A stretch of DNA of 64,000 bases, taken from positions 62,001 to 126,000 of the forward strand of contig CALSQD010000001.1 in NCBI GenBank assembly GCA_943788405.1, in the 5' to 3' direction. Positions 1 through 9,785 of the stretch are shown here, in pieces. Below the pieces are notes generated by a model. That model made no database searches. It was not told the origin of the DNA and saw nothing but the letters and a program-made list of their open reading frames with translations. Every line of letters begins with the position of its first letter. Position 1 is the first letter of the stretch. This DNA comes from an uncultured Flavobacteriales bacterium. GTDB taxonomy: Bacteria; Bacteroidota; Bacteroidia; Flavobacteriales; BACL11. Position numbers and translations under genes: made by a program.

Positions 1-488
1 AAACACCACCCATAAAGAAGTTGTAGAATAAGATAAAGAAAGCAGTTAAACCTAAAACAGCTAAACCTGCAACTCCTAATCCCATAACAGTACCACCACC
101 AAAAGATACTTTTAAAGCATCAGGTAAAGATGTACGAGCAGCTTGAGTTGTTCTTACATTTGTTTGTGTAGCAATTTTCATTCCCATGTTTCCTGCTAAA
201 GCAGAGAAAATTGCACCTACAATAAATGCAATTACAATTAACCAGTGTGTTGAAGGAACTATAGTTGATACTATAAATAAAAGAACACTTACTCCAATAA
301 CAAAAAGTGTTAATAGTCTGTATTCAGCTTTTAAGAATGCCAAAGCACCTTCATAAATGTGATCAGAAATTTCTTTCATTTTCCCATCACCTGCATCTTG
401 TTTCATTACCCAAGATTTTTTTACCATCATGTAGGCTAACCCTACAAATGCCATAAATATTGGCATATAAATCATCATTGATTCCATA
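1..488 (-). CDS. hppA: Membrane-bound proton/sodium-translocating pyrophosphatase, N-terminal part (runs off left edge)
   Basis: This ion pump uses hydrolysis of pyrophosphate to move H+ or Na+ across the inner membrane. Only the first 162 codons are in the window, starting at the ATG at 488. Hydrophobic helices are visible around residues 5-22, 58-77, 82-98 and 135-160. The loop GNMGMKIATQTNVRTTQAA (residues 99-117) is characteristic of membrane pyrophosphatases. The substrate-binding and catalytic regions lie outside the window, so the ion specificity (K+-dependent or independent, H+ or Na+) cannot be judged. It is transcribed divergently from etfB and has a good promoter about 35 nt upstream. 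The family is clear from the N-terminal segment, and no frame disruption is seen. Confidence 0.9.
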
Positions 489-504
489 TTCTTTTTTTCG
501 TTTA

Positions 505-531
505 ATTATTTTAAAAAGGTCTGCAAAAATA
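505..531 (-). promoter_or_regulatory. Promoter and early leader of hppA
   Basis: The minus strand reads TATTTTTG at 531-524, matching the Bacteroidota -7 element TAnnTTTG. It is followed by CAGACCTTTTTAA, almost identical to the sequence after the tig promoter. The expected transcription start leaves a leader of roughly 30 nt before the ATG at 488. Confidence 0.6.
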
Positions 532-625
532 GTCTTTTTATACAAACCGCATAATATCAGAGCTATTTAATGCACTTTATTGATTTTTTGAATCAAAATT
601 CAACCCTATTTTAATAGCATTTTAT

Positions 626-633
626 TAAGTTTG
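626..633 (+). promoter_or_regulatory. -7 promoter element upstream of etfB
   Basis: TAAGTTTG matches TAnnTTTG and lies 30 nt before the ATG at 664. An in-frame TTG at 631 falls inside this element, which argues against it as the translation start. No good -33 element is seen at the usual distance. Confidence 0.45.
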
Positions 634-663
634 CAATCTTATTTAATAAAATCAAACCAAAAG

Positions 664-1410
664 ATGAATATTGTAGTTTGCATAAGTAGTGTACCTGATA
701 CTACTTCAAAAATAAATTTTACTGAAAATAACACTAAATTTGATTCCAATGGGATTCAATTTGTAATAAATCCTAATGATGAATTTGGCTTAACAAAAGC
801 AATGGTACTTAAAGAAGCTAATGGTGGAACAGTAAAAGTAATAACTGTAGGAGATGCTTCTGCAGAACCTGTTATCAGAAAAGCACTAGCAATTGGTGCT
901 GATAGTGCCGTAAGAATCAACAAATCAGCTACTGATAGTTACACTACAGCTACTGAAATTGCTAATTATTTAAAAGAAAATCCTGCTGATTTAATTATTG
1001 CGGGAAAAGAATCTTTGGATTATAACGGAGGAACTGTACCTGCAATGATTGCTGAAATGTTAGAACTTCCATTTGTAAATGCTTGTAACGGATTAGAAAT
1101 TACAGGATCTGATGCCAAATTGACTAGAGAAATTGACGGTGGAAAAGAAACTTTATCTGCTAGCTTACCTTTAGTAATTGGAGGGCAAAAAGGATTAGTA
1201 GAAGAATCTGCTTTAAGAATCCCTAACATGAGAGGGATTATGCAAGCAAGATCAAAACCTTTAGCAGTAATTGAGCCTTCAACTACTGAAGACTTAACTA
1301 CCTCAGTTAGTTTTGAAAAACCAGCTGAAAAAGGAGCTTGTAAGCTAGTAGATGCTGACAATGTAGCTGAACTAGTAAGCCTATTACACAATGAAGCAAA
1401 AGTTATTTAA
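664..1410 (+). CDS. etfB: Electron transfer flavoprotein subunit beta
   Basis: This is the small (248-residue) subunit of the ETF heterodimer, which binds AMP and passes electrons from acyl-CoA and related dehydrogenases towards the quinone pool. It begins MNIVVCIS, the usual ETF-beta start. The ETF-beta signature region near residues 165-200 contains LPLVIGGQKG and RIPNMRGIMQARSKP. The ATG at 664 is preferred over an in-frame TTG at 631, which lies in the promoter and adds eleven residues the family lacks. It is the first gene of a tight operon, with etfA starting 17 nt downstream. No partner dehydrogenase or ETF-QO gene is in the window. Confidence 0.93.
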   Translation: MNIVVCISSVPDTTSKINFTENNTKFDSNGIQFVINPNDEFGLTKAMVLKEANGGTVKVITVGDASAEPVIRKALAIGADSAVRINKSATDSYTTATEIANYLKENPADLIIAGKESLDYNGGTVPAMIAEMLELPFVNACNGLEITGSDAKLTREIDGGKETLSASLPLVIGGQKGLVEESALRIPNMRGIMQARSKPLAVIEPSTTEDLTTSVSFEKPAEKGACKLVDADNVAELVSLLHNEAKVI

Positions 1411-1427
1411 TAAACGAAATTAGAAAA

Positions 1428-2375
1428 ATGTCAGTATTAGTATATACAGAAAATTGGGAAGGAAATTTTAGAAAAAGTACTTTTGAAGCAGTATCCTATG
1501 CAAGTGAAACTGCAAAATTATTAGGAACAGATGTTATTGCTATCTCCTTAGGAGAAGTGAGTGATGATGAATTAAATAAACTAGGAAACTATGGAGCAAG
1601 CAAAGTAGTTTCATGCAGTGGAATAGAAAAAGGAGATAGCCAAGCAGCAACAAATGCAATTGCAAAAGCTGCTAATGGCGCAAGTGTTTTGATATTCTCA
1701 AATACTTACACAGCTAAAATGATAGCACCAAGATTATCTGCTAAATTAAAAGCTGGAATAGTAAGTAATGTTATTGCATTACCTGAGAACACAAGCCCAA
1801 TTAATGTTAAAAGAAAAGCTTTCTCATCTAAAGCAATTGAACTAGCAACTATCACATCAGCAACAGCAATTTTATCTATTGCACCAAACTCTTATGAGTT
1901 AATTGAAACAGGAGGAAGCTGTAGTATTGAAGCTGATTCAACTGCTGAAAAAGGCGCTATTACTATTGAAGGACAAGAAACGGCAAGTGGAAAAATATCT
2001 ATATCAGAAGCTGAAATTGTAGTTTCAGCAGGAAGAGGATTAAAAGGACCTGAAAATTGGGGTATGGTTGAAGAATTAGCAGAACTTTTAGGAGCTGCAA
2101 CAGCTTGCTCCAAACCAGTATCTGATATTGGTTGGAGACCTCATGGAGAGCATGTTGGACAAACAGGAAAAGCAGTAACTGCTGACCTTTATATCGCAAT
2201 TGGAATTTCTGGAGCAATACAGCATTTAGCCGGAGTAAATTCATCTAAAATAATGGTTGCTATTAATACCGATCCAGAAGCTCCTTTCTTTAAAGCTGCT
2301 GATTATGGAATTGTAGGTGATGCTTTTGAAGTTGTTCCAAAACTTATAGAAGAAATCAAAAACTTAAATAACTAA
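1428..2375 (+). CDS. etfA: Electron transfer flavoprotein subunit alpha
   Basis: This 315-residue subunit carries the FAD of the ETF heterodimer. The N-terminal half has the ETF alpha/beta fold. The C-terminal FAD domain (about residues 195-310) shows the conserved run VVSAGRGL, SDIGWRPHGEHVGQTGK, YIAIGISGAIQHLAG and AINTDPEAPFF. It follows etfB by 17 nt and is followed after only 2 nt by the BFN-domain gene, so all are likely on one transcript. Length and motifs are normal for a Bacteroidota ETF alpha. No oddities were seen. Confidence 0.94.
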   Translation: MSVLVYTENWEGNFRKSTFEAVSYASETAKLLGTDVIAISLGEVSDDELNKLGNYGASKVVSCSGIEKGDSQAATNAIAKAANGASVLIFSNTYTAKMIAPRLSAKLKAGIVSNVIALPENTSPINVKRKAFSSKAIELATITSATAILSIAPNSYELIETGGSCSIEADSTAEKGAITIEGQETASGKISISEAEIVVSAGRGLKGPENWGMVEELAELLGAATACSKPVSDIGWRPHGEHVGQTGKAVTADLYIAIGISGAIQHLAGVNSSKIMVAINTDPEAPFFKAADYGIVGDAFEVVPKLIEEIKNLNN

Positions 2376-2377
2376 AT

Positions 2378-2977
2378 TTGGAATTCGTTCAATTAGATAT
2401 AGCTGCTATACGGCAAAGCGATTCGCAAAACAATGCTTATGTATTGTTATTGAACGAAACTACTGGAAAAAGACAACTTCCAATTGTAATAGGTTGGTGT
2501 GAAGCAAGGTCAATTGCTATTGCACTAGATGGAACGGAAGAACCAGGACGACCATTAACGCATGACTTATTCAAAACATTTGGAGATAGTTTTGATATTA
2601 CCATACAAAAGATAGTTATTCACACCTTAATTGAGGGGATTTTTCATGCTGCATTCTACTGCAAACACAAAGTTACTGGAGAGGAAGTAGCTATTGATGC
2701 TAGAACTTCTGATGCAATTGCACTCGCTATTCGTTATTCCTGCCCTATCTTTACATATGAAGATATTTTAGCAAGAGCAGGAATTATTGTTAATAATGCT
2801 AGAGAAGAGGTGGAAGATGTTTCTTCACTAGATTTAGAGGAAGATAAAACTACAGAACCTCAAGGAATAGATACCTTTAGCTTAGCAAAGCTAAAAAAAA
2901 TGTTAGCCACTGCTATTGAGCAAGAAGATTACGAAAAGGCATCAGAAATAAGAGATGAAATAAAAAAAAGGAACTAA
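2378..2977 (+). CDS. Bifunctional nuclease (BFN/DUF151) family protein with C-terminal UVR motif, TTG start
   Basis: This 199-residue protein has a BFN domain (about residues 1-135) with the family landmarks RQLPIVIGWCEARSIAIAL and RPLTHDLF. After an acidic linker, a UvrB/UvrC-type UVR motif (about residues 165-199, LKKMLATAIEQEDYEKASEIRDEI) follows. BFN proteins are reported nucleases; the UVR motif suggests a protein-protein contact, as in UvrB-UvrC. The start is TTG at 2378, because no ATG precedes the conserved N-terminus and the etfA stop lies only 2 nt upstream. The next gene, nupC, begins immediately after its stop. The substrate is unknown. Confidence 0.85.
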   Translation: MEFVQLDIAAIRQSDSQNNAYVLLLNETTGKRQLPIVIGWCEARSIAIALDGTEEPGRPLTHDLFKTFGDSFDITIQKIVIHTLIEGIFHAAFYCKHKVTGEEVAIDARTSDAIALAIRYSCPIFTYEDILARAGIIVNNAREEVEDVSSLDLEEDKTTEPQGIDTFSLAKLKKMLATAIEQEDYEKASEIRDEIKKRN

Positions 2978-4300
2978 ATGAATGAAATTATTCAAACATC
3001 AGGGTTTTCTTTTGAATCTCTTTTAAGAGGAATTTTAGGAATAGTTACTTTGCTATTAATTGCCTTTGCTTTTTCGCGTAACCGAAAAGGAATTGATTGG
3101 AAATTAGTTGGAAAAGGGCTTGTCATACAAATAGTATTTGCTGTTCTTATTTTAAAAGTACCTTTTGTACAAAGGGGTTTTGAATGGCTTAGTTCCATTT
3201 TTGTAACTATCTTAGGATTTACTAGAGAAGGGTCTCTCTTTTTATTTGGTGATTTAGTTGGAAACATGAATTCTTTTGGCTTCATTTTTGCTTTTCAAGT
3301 ATTGCCAACTATCTTATTTTTCTCAGCACTAACTTCCCTACTATTTTACTATGGAATCCTACAGAAAGTAGTTTATGGTTTTGCTTTATTTATGAAGAAA
3401 GTAATGAATCTTTCAGGATCAGAAAGTTTAGCTGCTGCAGGAAACATTTTCTTAGGACAAACAGAATCACCCCTACTGATAAAACCTTATATTGACAAGA
3501 TGACAATGTCAGAATTACTTTGCCTTATGGCGGGTGGAATGGCAACTATTGCTGGTGGCGTATTGGCCGCTTATATTGGGTTTTTAGGAGGAAGTGATCC
3601 TGTACAACAACTGTTTTTTGCAAAACATTTATTGGCCGCTTCTGTAATGTCAGCTCCTGCTGCTGTGGTAGCTGCCAAAATATTATTGCCGGAAACTGAA
3701 AAGGTAAATGAGGATATGAGTATCTCTGACGAACAAATAGGAACAAATGCTTTAGAAGCAATTAGCATTGGAACAACACAAGGATTAAAATTAGCCGTAA
3801 ATGTAGGGGCTATGCTCCTAGTTTTTATTGCTTTCATTGCTATGGCAAACTATTTTCTAAAAGACTTTATTGGTGATTTTACAGGCATTAATGCTTGGGT
3901 AGCTTCTATTACTAACGGACAATATGATGGCTTAACTTTACAATTTATTTTAGGTTATACCCTAGCACCACTTACTTGGTTAATGGGTGTTTGTAAGGAA
4001 GACATTGTTTTAGTTGGACAATTGCTAGGAGAAAAAACAATACTGAATGAATTTGTCGCTTATGTTTCCTTAGGGGATTTGAAAGCAAGTGGTAAATTCT
4101 TTGAAGAAAAATCAATAATTATAGCCACTTATATTTTATGTGGATTTGCCAATTTTGCATCCATAGGAATACAGATTGGAGGGATAGGTGCTTTGGCTCC
4201 CAAACGAACTAAGGATTTATCCAAATTAGGAATATTGGCTTTGATAGCAGGAACATTGGCTTCCCTATTTACAGCCGTAATTGTTGGGATGATATTATAG
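2978..4300 (+). CDS. NupC-type concentrative nucleoside transporter
   Basis: This 440-residue inner-membrane protein belongs to the CNT family (Na+ or H+/nucleoside symporters). It shows about ten hydrophobic segments and the family hallmark around residues 158-200, GNIFLGQTESPLLIKPYI followed by MSELLCLMAGGMATIAGG. A second conserved region is PLTWLMGVCKEDI. It follows the BFN gene with no gap, so translation may be coupled. Substrate (purine or pyrimidine nucleosides) and coupling ion cannot be settled by reading. It is the last gene of the etf operon; 340 nt without an intact gene follow. Confidence 0.9.
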   Translation: MNEIIQTSGFSFESLLRGILGIVTLLLIAFAFSRNRKGIDWKLVGKGLVIQIVFAVLILKVPFVQRGFEWLSSIFVTILGFTREGSLFLFGDLVGNMNSFGFIFAFQVLPTILFFSALTSLLFYYGILQKVVYGFALFMKKVMNLSGSESLAAAGNIFLGQTESPLLIKPYIDKMTMSELLCLMAGGMATIAGGVLAAYIGFLGGSDPVQQLFFAKHLLAASVMSAPAAVVAAKILLPETEKVNEDMSISDEQIGTNALEAISIGTTQGLKLAVNVGAMLLVFIAFIAMANYFLKDFIGDFTGINAWVASITNGQYDGLTLQFILGYTLAPLTWLMGVCKEDIVLVGQLLGEKTILNEFVAYVSLGDLKASGKFFEEKSIIIATYILCGFANFASIGIQIGGIGALAPKRTKDLSKLGILALIAGTLASLFTAVIVGMIL

Positions 4301-4345
4301 AAATTAGTTTTTGGTTGCTAGTTTTTAGTTGTTAGAAAAAAAAAA

Positions 4346-4369
4346 TTGTCATTCTGAACGAATGTGAAG
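4346..4369 (+). repeat. Dispersed intergenic repeat, copy 1
   Basis: A 24-bp segment (core GTCATTCTGAACGAATGTG) recurs in inverted orientation at 13078-13101 with one mismatch. A 12-bp piece of it recurs at 43238-43249. All copies are intergenic. Confidence 0.6.
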
Positions 4370-4390
4370 AATCTACAATTTATAAATTAA

Positions 4391-4627
4391 ACAATTGAGT
4401 TATTAAATTTTATAGATTCAAATGAAAAAAAATGGAGAGATGGAAAGTTTGGGAACAATAATATCTATTTCAAAATTAATGAAATTATAGTAGTAATGGA
4501 TATGAATCATACAGATATGAGAATTTTTTGGAATAACTTTGATTCAGATTGGGGGTATTCATCATTTTCTTACTCAAAGAAAAGATTTGAACGATATTTA
4601 AAAAAGAAGGAAAAAGGAAGGCTCTAA
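4391..4627 (+). pseudogene. Short open stretch, possible gene remnant or 43-codon small ORF
   Basis: The frame is open from 4391 to a TAA at 4625-4627 and has a protein-like composition, with segments such as WRDGKFGNNNIYF and DMRIFWNNFDSDWGYSSF followed by a Lys-rich tail. The only ATG in frame is at 4496, giving 43 residues; the 35 codons before it look equally coding-like but have no ATG. This suggests the 3' end of a decayed gene rather than an intact one. I do not recognise the protein. A run of 15 A residues separates it from thyA. Confidence 0.3.
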
Positions 4628-4639
4628 AAAAAAAAAAAA

Positions 4640-5434
4640 ATGCAACAATACTTAAATTTAATGTCACGCGTGATGAAAGAAGGCACGCTAAAAGCAGACA
4701 GAACAGGAACAGGAACTAAAAGTGTTTTTGGGCATCAAATGCGTTTTGATTTGTCGGAAGGATTTCCGTGTATCACCACCAAAAAATTACATTTAAAATC
4801 CATCATTCATGAATTACTTTGGTTCTTAAAAGGAGATACCAACATAAAATACCTTAAAGAAAATGGGGTTCGTATTTGGGATGAATGGGCAGATGAAAAT
4901 GGAGATTTGGGTCATGTGTACGGATACCAATGGAGAAGTTGGCCCTCACCTAACGGAAAGCATATTGACCAAATTACGCAAGTAGTAGAAACAATTAAAA
5001 ATAATCCAGATAGTAGAAGAATTATTGTTAGTGCTTGGAATGTAGGTGAAATTGAGCAAATGGCTTTACCACCTTGCCATGCTTTCTTTCAGTTTTATGT
5101 AGCAGATGGAAAATTATCTTGTCAGTTATATCAAAGAAGTGCCGATATATTTTTAGGTGTTCCGTTCAATATTGCTTCTTATGCCTTATTAACTATGATG
5201 ATGGCGCAAGTTTGTAATTTGGAAGTAGGTGATTTTGTTCACACTTTAGGGGATGCACATATTTACACCAATCATTTTGAGCAAACGGAATTACAATTGA
5301 GTAGAGATACAAAAGCATTACCAAAAATGAAAATCAACCCAGAAGTGAAAAGTATTTTTGATTTCACTATTGATGATTTTGAATTAGTGGACTATGAATA
5401 TCACCCACATATTAAAGGAAAAGTAGCTATATAA
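4640..5434 (+). CDS. thyA: Thymidylate synthase
   Basis: This folate-dependent enzyme methylates dUMP to dTMP and releases dihydrofolate. It is 264 residues, the same length as E. coli ThyA, with the nucleophilic Cys at residue 146 in [13 protein letters not shown], the phosphate-binding Arg in RTGTGT near residue 21 and [11 protein letters not shown] near residue 124. Its stop overlaps the start of the next gene (TAATG), and folA follows that gene in the same way, so product dihydrofolate is recycled by a co-transcribed reductase. An A-rich run directly precedes the ATG. This is a standard canonical enzyme. Confidence 0.97.
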   Translation: MQQYLNLMSRVMKEGTLKADRTGTGTKSVFGHQMRFDLSEGFPCITTKKLHLKSIIHELLWFLKGDTNIKYLKENGVRIWDEWADENGDLGHVYGYQWRSWPSPNGKHIDQITQVVETIKNNPDSRRIIVSAWNVGEIEQMALPPCHAFFQFYVADGKLSCQLYQRSADIFLGVPFNIASYALLTMMMAQVCNLEVGDFVHTLGDAHIYTNHFEQTELQLSRDTKALPKMKINPEVKSIFDFTIDDFELVDYEYHPHIKGKVAI

Positions 5435-6537
5435 TGGCAAATGTAATTGTTTTAGGAGCAGGATTAGTTGGAGGAGTAATGGCAAAAGATTTAGCCAAAC
5501 AACACAATGTTACCTCAGTAGATATCTCACAAAAAAACTTAGATAAGCTAGCAGGAATTAACACTATTTGTACTGATGTGTCTGACACAGCAACTTTACA
5601 GAACTTGATTAAAGATTTTGATTTGGTAGTGGGTGCTGTCCCTGGATTTATGGGATATAAAATGATGAAGGATGTAATTGAAGCAGGAAAAAATATAGTC
5701 GATATTTCTTTTTATCCTGAAGACCCGTTCGGACTAGATGAGTTAGCAAAAAAGAAAGGAGTAGTTGCAGTTATGGATTGTGGAGTTGCTCCAGGAATGG
5801 GAAATATTATTTTTGGACATCATGATTCAAAAATGAAAATTAACGATTACGAATGTTTGGTGGGTGGGCTTCCTGAAAAAAGAGAATGGCCTTACGAATA
5901 CCAAGCGGTATTTTCTCCTATTGATGTGATTGAAGAATACATCCGTCCTGCTAGATATGTGCAACATAGTCAGCTCATCACCAAAGAAGCATTGTCCGAT
6001 ACTGAACTGATAGAGTTTGATGAAATAGGAACACTCGAAAGCTGGAATTCGGATGGATTAAGAAGTTTAATCAAAACTATGGATCATGTACCAAACATGA
6101 TAGAAAAAACTTTGCGCTACCCTGGTTGTGTGGAGTATTTAAAGGTATTGCGTGCAAGTGGTTTCTTCTCCTATGATGAAGTTGAAATAAACGGAACTAT
6201 GGTTCGCCCTGTAGATATGACTGCCAAATTATTATTTCCAAAATGGGAAATGAAAAAAGGAGATAAAGATTTTACAGTAATGCGCATCATCATGAAAGGA
6301 ACTGAAAATGGAGAACAAGTAAGTTACCAATATAATTTATTGGACAGATACCAAGATGAAACCATTTCTATGGCGCGTACAACAGGATTTACTTGTACTG
6401 CAGTTGCCAATTTAGTGGTAAATGGAGAATATGATAGAGTCGGTATTTCTCCTCCAGAATACTTAGGGGGTCATTTTGAATTTGTGAGAAACTACTTGTC
6501 AGAAAGAGGAGTAGAATATAAAGTCATTAAAAAATAA
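5434..6537 (+). CDS. Saccharopine dehydrogenase-like NAD(P)-binding oxidoreductase
   Basis: This 367-residue protein has an N-terminal Rossmann fold (GAGLVGG, residues 7-13) and the saccharopine dehydrogenase/lysine-6-dehydrogenase-like C-terminal domain, seen in segments such as DCGVAPGMGN, WPYEYQAVFSPIDVIEEYIRP and GTLESWNSDGLRSL. Family members act on saccharopine or lysine semialdehyde-type substrates, but the actual substrate here is unknown. It overlaps thyA and folA by 1 nt each (TAATG at both junctions), so it is translationally coupled within a folate/dTMP operon. That position is not an obvious functional fit and may be purely organisational. Confidence 0.85.
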   Translation: MANVIVLGAGLVGGVMAKDLAKQHNVTSVDISQKNLDKLAGINTICTDVSDTATLQNLIKDFDLVVGAVPGFMGYKMMKDVIEAGKNIVDISFYPEDPFGLDELAKKKGVVAVMDCGVAPGMGNIIFGHHDSKMKINDYECLVGGLPEKREWPYEYQAVFSPIDVIEEYIRPARYVQHSQLITKEALSDTELIEFDEIGTLESWNSDGLRSLIKTMDHVPNMIEKTLRYPGCVEYLKVLRASGFFSYDEVEINGTMVRPVDMTAKLLFPKWEMKKGDKDFTVMRIIMKGTENGEQVSYQYNLLDRYQDETISMARTTGFTCTAVANLVVNGEYDRVGISPPEYLGGHFEFVRNYLSERGVEYKVIKK

Positions 6538-7043
6538 TGAGAGTTTCCTTAATAGTAGCGGTAGCTAATAATGGTGTAATCGGAAAGGATAACGATCTTA
6601 TTTGGCACTTACCAAAGGATATGAAATTTTTTAAAGAAACAACATTAGGTCATCATGTGATAATGGGGCGTAAAAACTTTGAATCTATCCCAGAAAAGTA
6701 CAGACCATTACCAAATAGAACAAATGTTGTAATCACAAGGCAATCAGACTATAAGGCTGAAGGGTGTGTAGTTGTCAATTCTGTAGAAGAAGCATTAGAA
6801 ATTGCGGAACAAAATGGAGATACTGAACCTTTCATTATTGGTGGAGGTCAGATTTATAAAATTGCATTAGAACAAAATTTAGTAGATAAAATTTACCTCA
6901 CCAAGGTACATCACACTTTTGAGGGAGATACCTTTTTTCCTGAATTAGGAAATTACTGGAAAGAATCAGAAAGAATAGACTGCAAAGCTGATGAAAAGCA
7001 TGCTCATGACTACAGTTTTTTGACTTTTGAGAAAATTAACTAA
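6537..7043 (+). CDS. folA: Dihydrofolate reductase
   Basis: This enzyme reduces dihydrofolate to tetrahydrofolate with NADPH. It is 168 residues with the canonical motifs: substrate loop NGVIGKDNDLIWHLPKDMKFFK (start near residue 13), IMGRKNFESIP, and IIGGGQIYKIAL near residue 100. It overlaps the preceding gene by 1 nt (TAATG) and completes a thyA-oxidoreductase-folA operon in which ThyA's dihydrofolate product is recycled. A lipoprotein gene starts 20 nt downstream. Nothing unusual was seen. Confidence 0.96.
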   Translation: MRVSLIVAVANNGVIGKDNDLIWHLPKDMKFFKETTLGHHVIMGRKNFESIPEKYRPLPNRTNVVITRQSDYKAEGCVVVNSVEEALEIAEQNGDTEPFIIGGGQIYKIALEQNLVDKIYLTKVHHTFEGDTFFPELGNYWKESERIDCKADEKHAHDYSFLTFEKIN

Positions 7044-7062
7044 GTTTACCAAAAATATTAAG

Positions 7063-7869
7063 ATGAAAAAAACACTATTAGCCCTAAGTATTTTAACTGT
7101 TTTACTTTACTCCTGTAAAGATGAAGATGTAATAACTCAGAATGATTTAGCAAGCACACAAGCTACACAGGACCACCTATTTGCTGAACAAGTATTTAAT
7201 GATGTTGGTTGTATTGTTGAAGAAGGTTTTGTGGCTAGTGGAGTAAATAAATCTTGTGCTTCTTACACTTTAATGAATGCGGACACTTCCAATGCAGACA
7301 CCTTAATTATTAACTTTGGGAATATAAATTGTTTGCACAACTTCAAACTCAGAAAAGGAAAAATTCTTATCACCTACACAGGAAAATACCGTGACTCTTT
7401 GGCGGTAATTACTACCACATTCGATAATTATCATGTAAATAATAATTTAGTACAAGGGGAAAGAGTAGTTACTAACCAAGGTAGAAACAATGAAGGAAAT
7501 ATGTGGTTTACCATTGCTGTAAATAATGCAAGTATCAATACTGCTAACGGAACAATCAATTGGGAGTCAACAAGAACTAGAGAATGGGTAAATGGAATGG
7601 CTACTTATTTTGACATTACGGATGACAGGTATAAAATTACAGGCTCTGCTAATGGAACTGGCGTTAACAATAATAGTTTTAGTATGGAAATTACTGATAC
7701 CTTAAATGTTGATTTAGGATGCTTACCTTCTTGCGTAATAAAAAGTGGAACTGCTAAAATATCTCCTAATGGTTATGCCGATAGAATCATAAATTATGGA
7801 GATTCATTATGTGATTGTAATTTTGATATTACAATAAACAGAACTACTTATCCTATAGTAGTAAACTAA
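7063..7869 (+). CDS. Hypothetical exported lipoprotein
   Basis: This 268-residue protein starts at the ATG at 7063 with a lipoprotein signal peptide; the lipobox is LYSC, with Cys 18 as the lipidated residue, followed by KDED. The rest is polar and beta-rich, with motifs such as [12 protein letters not shown] and [13 protein letters not shown] Cys-containing tail (CLPSCV, CDCNFDI) could form disulfides. I recognise it only as a Bacteroidota lipoprotein of unknown function. An in-frame TTG at 7027 would overlap folA and spoil the signal peptide. It converges on clpX: its TAA and the clpX TAG share the four bases 7866-7869. Confidence 0.75.
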   Translation: MKKTLLALSILTVLLYSCKDEDVITQNDLASTQATQDHLFAEQVFNDVGCIVEEGFVASGVNKSCASYTLMNADTSNADTLIINFGNINCLHNFKLRKGKILITYTGKYRDSLAVITTTFDNYHVNNNLVQGERVVTNQGRNNEGNMWFTIAVNNASINTANGTINWESTRTREWVNGMATYFDITDDRYKITGSANGTGVNNNSFSMEITDTLNVDLGCLPSCVIKSGTAKISPNGYADRIINYGDSLCDCNFDITINRTTYPIVVN

Positions 7870-9095
7870 GCTACTTTTAGTTTGGTAAACGAAAGTTTGG
7901 TAAGCTGAGCTTTTACATAAGTAGCTGTAATTTTCAACTCTTTTTTACTTTTATCAGAAGGAAACTCAAACATTGCATCTAGCATAATTGCTTCACAAAT
8001 TGAGCGTAATCCTCTTGCTCCTAATTTGAATTCCATAGCTTTATCAACAATAATATCAATTGCTTTTTTATCAAAACTAAGCGCAATACCATCCATATCA
8101 AATAGTTTTTGATACTGCTTAGTTAAAGCATTTTTAGGTTCAGTTAATATTAATTTTAAAGCAGCTCTATCTAATGGGTTTAGATGAGTTACTACTGGCA
8201 TTCTACCAATCAATTCAGGAATTAAACCAAATGATTTTAAATCCTGAGGAGAAATATATTGCAATAAATTATCTTTCTTAATTACCTCTTTATTATCTGA
8301 CTTAAAACCAATTGAACTTGTATTCATTCTAGCTGAAATATGTCTTTCAATACCATCAAAAGCACCTCCGCTAATAAATAGAATATCTTTGGTGTCTAAG
8401 GCAATCAACTTTTGGTCAGGATGCTTACGCCCTCCTTGTGGTGGCACATTTACAACCGTACCCTCCAATAATTTAAGCATAGCTTGTTGCACCCCTTCCC
8501 CGCTTACATCACGAGTAATTGAAGGATTATCGCTTTTACGAGCAACTTTATCAATTTCATCAATAAAAACAATTCCTCTTTTTGCTTGTTCTACATCATA
8601 ATCAGCAGCTTGCAAAAGGCGAGTTAAAATACTTTCTACATCCTCACCAACATAACCTGCTTCAGTAAGTACAGTAGCATCAGCAATACAAAAAGGAACT
8701 TTTAATAACTTAGCAATAGAGCGAGCAATTAAGGTTTTACCTGTACCCGTACGCCCCACCATAATGATATTTGATTTTTCAATTTCAATATCCTCATCAG
8801 TAGTATCAGGTTGTAAAATTCTTTTGTAATGATTGTAAACTGCAACTGACATCACTTTTTTAGCATCATCTTGTCCGATTACAAAATCATCCAAATGTGT
8901 TTTGATTTCCTTAGGTTTTAAAAGTGTAAAATCTTTAGCTAAAAAAACCTCATCACTTGCATCCTCCTTTACAATTTCATGAGCTTGCTCAATACAAGAA
9001 TCACAAATATGTGCTGAAGTACCTGCAATTAAAATATTGGTATCCTGCTTATCTCTCCCACAAAAGGAACATAATACTTTATCGTTTTCTGACAT
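7866..9095 (-). CDS. clpX: ATP-dependent Clp protease ATP-binding subunit ClpX
   Basis: This AAA+ unfoldase delivers tagged proteins to ClpP. The 409 residues include the N-terminal C4 zinc-binding domain (Cys 9, 12, 31, 34), a Walker A box GRTGTGKT, Walker [10 protein letters not shown], the pore loop GYVGED and the RKH loop. Its ATG overlaps the clpP stop by 1 nt, so the two are translationally coupled, and tig lies just upstream of clpP, the classic tig-clpP-clpX order. The 3' end overlaps the convergent lipoprotein gene by four bases, leaving no room for a terminator between them. Confidence 0.97.
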   Translation of the reverse strand: MSENDKVLCSFCGRDKQDTNILIAGTSAHICDSCIEQAHEIVKEDASDEVFLAKDFTLLKPKEIKTHLDDFVIGQDDAKKVMSVAVYNHYKRILQPDTTDEDIEIEKSNIIMVGRTGTGKTLIARSIAKLLKVPFCIADATVLTEAGYVGEDVESILTRLLQAADYDVEQAKRGIVFIDEIDKVARKSDNPSITRDVSGEGVQQAMLKLLEGTVVNVPPQGGRKHPDQKLIALDTKDILFISGGAFDGIERHISARMNTSSIGFKSDNKEVIKKDNLLQYISPQDLKSFGLIPELIGRMPVVTHLNPLDRAALKLILTEPKNALTKQYQKLFDMDGIALSFDKKAIDIIVDKAMEFKLGARGLRSICEAIMLDAMFEFPSDKSKKELKITATYVKAQLTKLSFTKLKVA

Positions 9096-9769
9096 TATTT
9101 ATTTCTTACAAGCACCTCATCAATCATACCATATGCTTTTGCTTCTTCAGCAGTCATCCAGTAATCTCTATCTCCATCTTTCCAAACTTTATCAAAATCT
9201 TGCCCTGAATGGTTTGAAATAATTTCATACAATTCATTCTTCAATTTTTTGATTTCATTTGCTGTGATCTCAATATCAGAAGCCTGACCTTGCGCACCAC
9301 CTAAGGGCTGATGAATCATCACTCTTGAATGCTTTAAAGCAGTTCGTTTTCCTGTAGCGCCTGCACATAAAAGCACAGCCCCCATTGATGCAGCCATACC
9401 TGTGCAAATTGTTGAAACATCAGGATTAATATACTGCATAGTATCATAAATACCAAGCCCAGCATATACCCCACCACCTGGAGAATTCAAGTAAATTAAA
9501 ATATCTTTATTTGCATCTACTGATTCTAAAAATAGTAATTGTGCCTGAATAATATTAGCTACATGATCATTAATTCCAACTCCTAAAAAGATGATTCTAT
9601 CCATCATTAAACGAGAAAAAACATCCATACTCGCTACATTCATTTGTCTTTCTTCAATAATTGTTGGAGAAATATAATTCCCGTGTATTGAAGTAAATTC
9701 ATTTAAATGTAAACTACTTATCCCTTGATGTTTTGTTGCGTATTTATGAAACTCTTTTCCGTAATCCAT
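9095..9769 (-). CDS. clpP: ATP-dependent Clp protease proteolytic subunit
   Basis: This serine peptidase forms the tetradecameric barrel served by ClpX. The 224 residues contain the catalytic Ser 128 in GMAASMGA and His 153 in MIHQP, with the Asp expected in the [11 protein letters not shown] region. The N-terminus is somewhat longer than that of E. coli ClpP (207 residues), which may be a propeptide. It sits between tig (17 nt upstream) and clpX (1-nt overlap). Function and context agree. Confidence 0.96.
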   Translation of the reverse strand: MDYGKEFHKYATKHQGISSLHLNEFTSIHGNYISPTIIEERQMNVASMDVFSRLMMDRIIFLGVGINDHVANIIQAQLLFLESVDANKDILIYLNSPGGGVYAGLGIYDTMQYINPDVSTICTGMAASMGAVLLCAGATGKRTALKHSRVMIHQPLGGAQGQASDIEITANEIKKLKNELYEIISNHSGQDFDKVWKDGDRDYWMTAEEAKAYGMIDEVLVRNK

Positions 9770-9785
9770 GATGTTAATTTTGTTA

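Noticed and set aside
631-663. N-terminal extension of EtfB from a TTG at 631
   Set aside because: The TTG lies in the -7 promoter element, and the extra eleven residues are not part of the ETF-beta family.
4485-4667. 60-codon minus-strand frame before thyA
   Set aside because: It is Phe-rich because it reads the A run as codons and overlaps the thyA start; no promoter or start context is seen.
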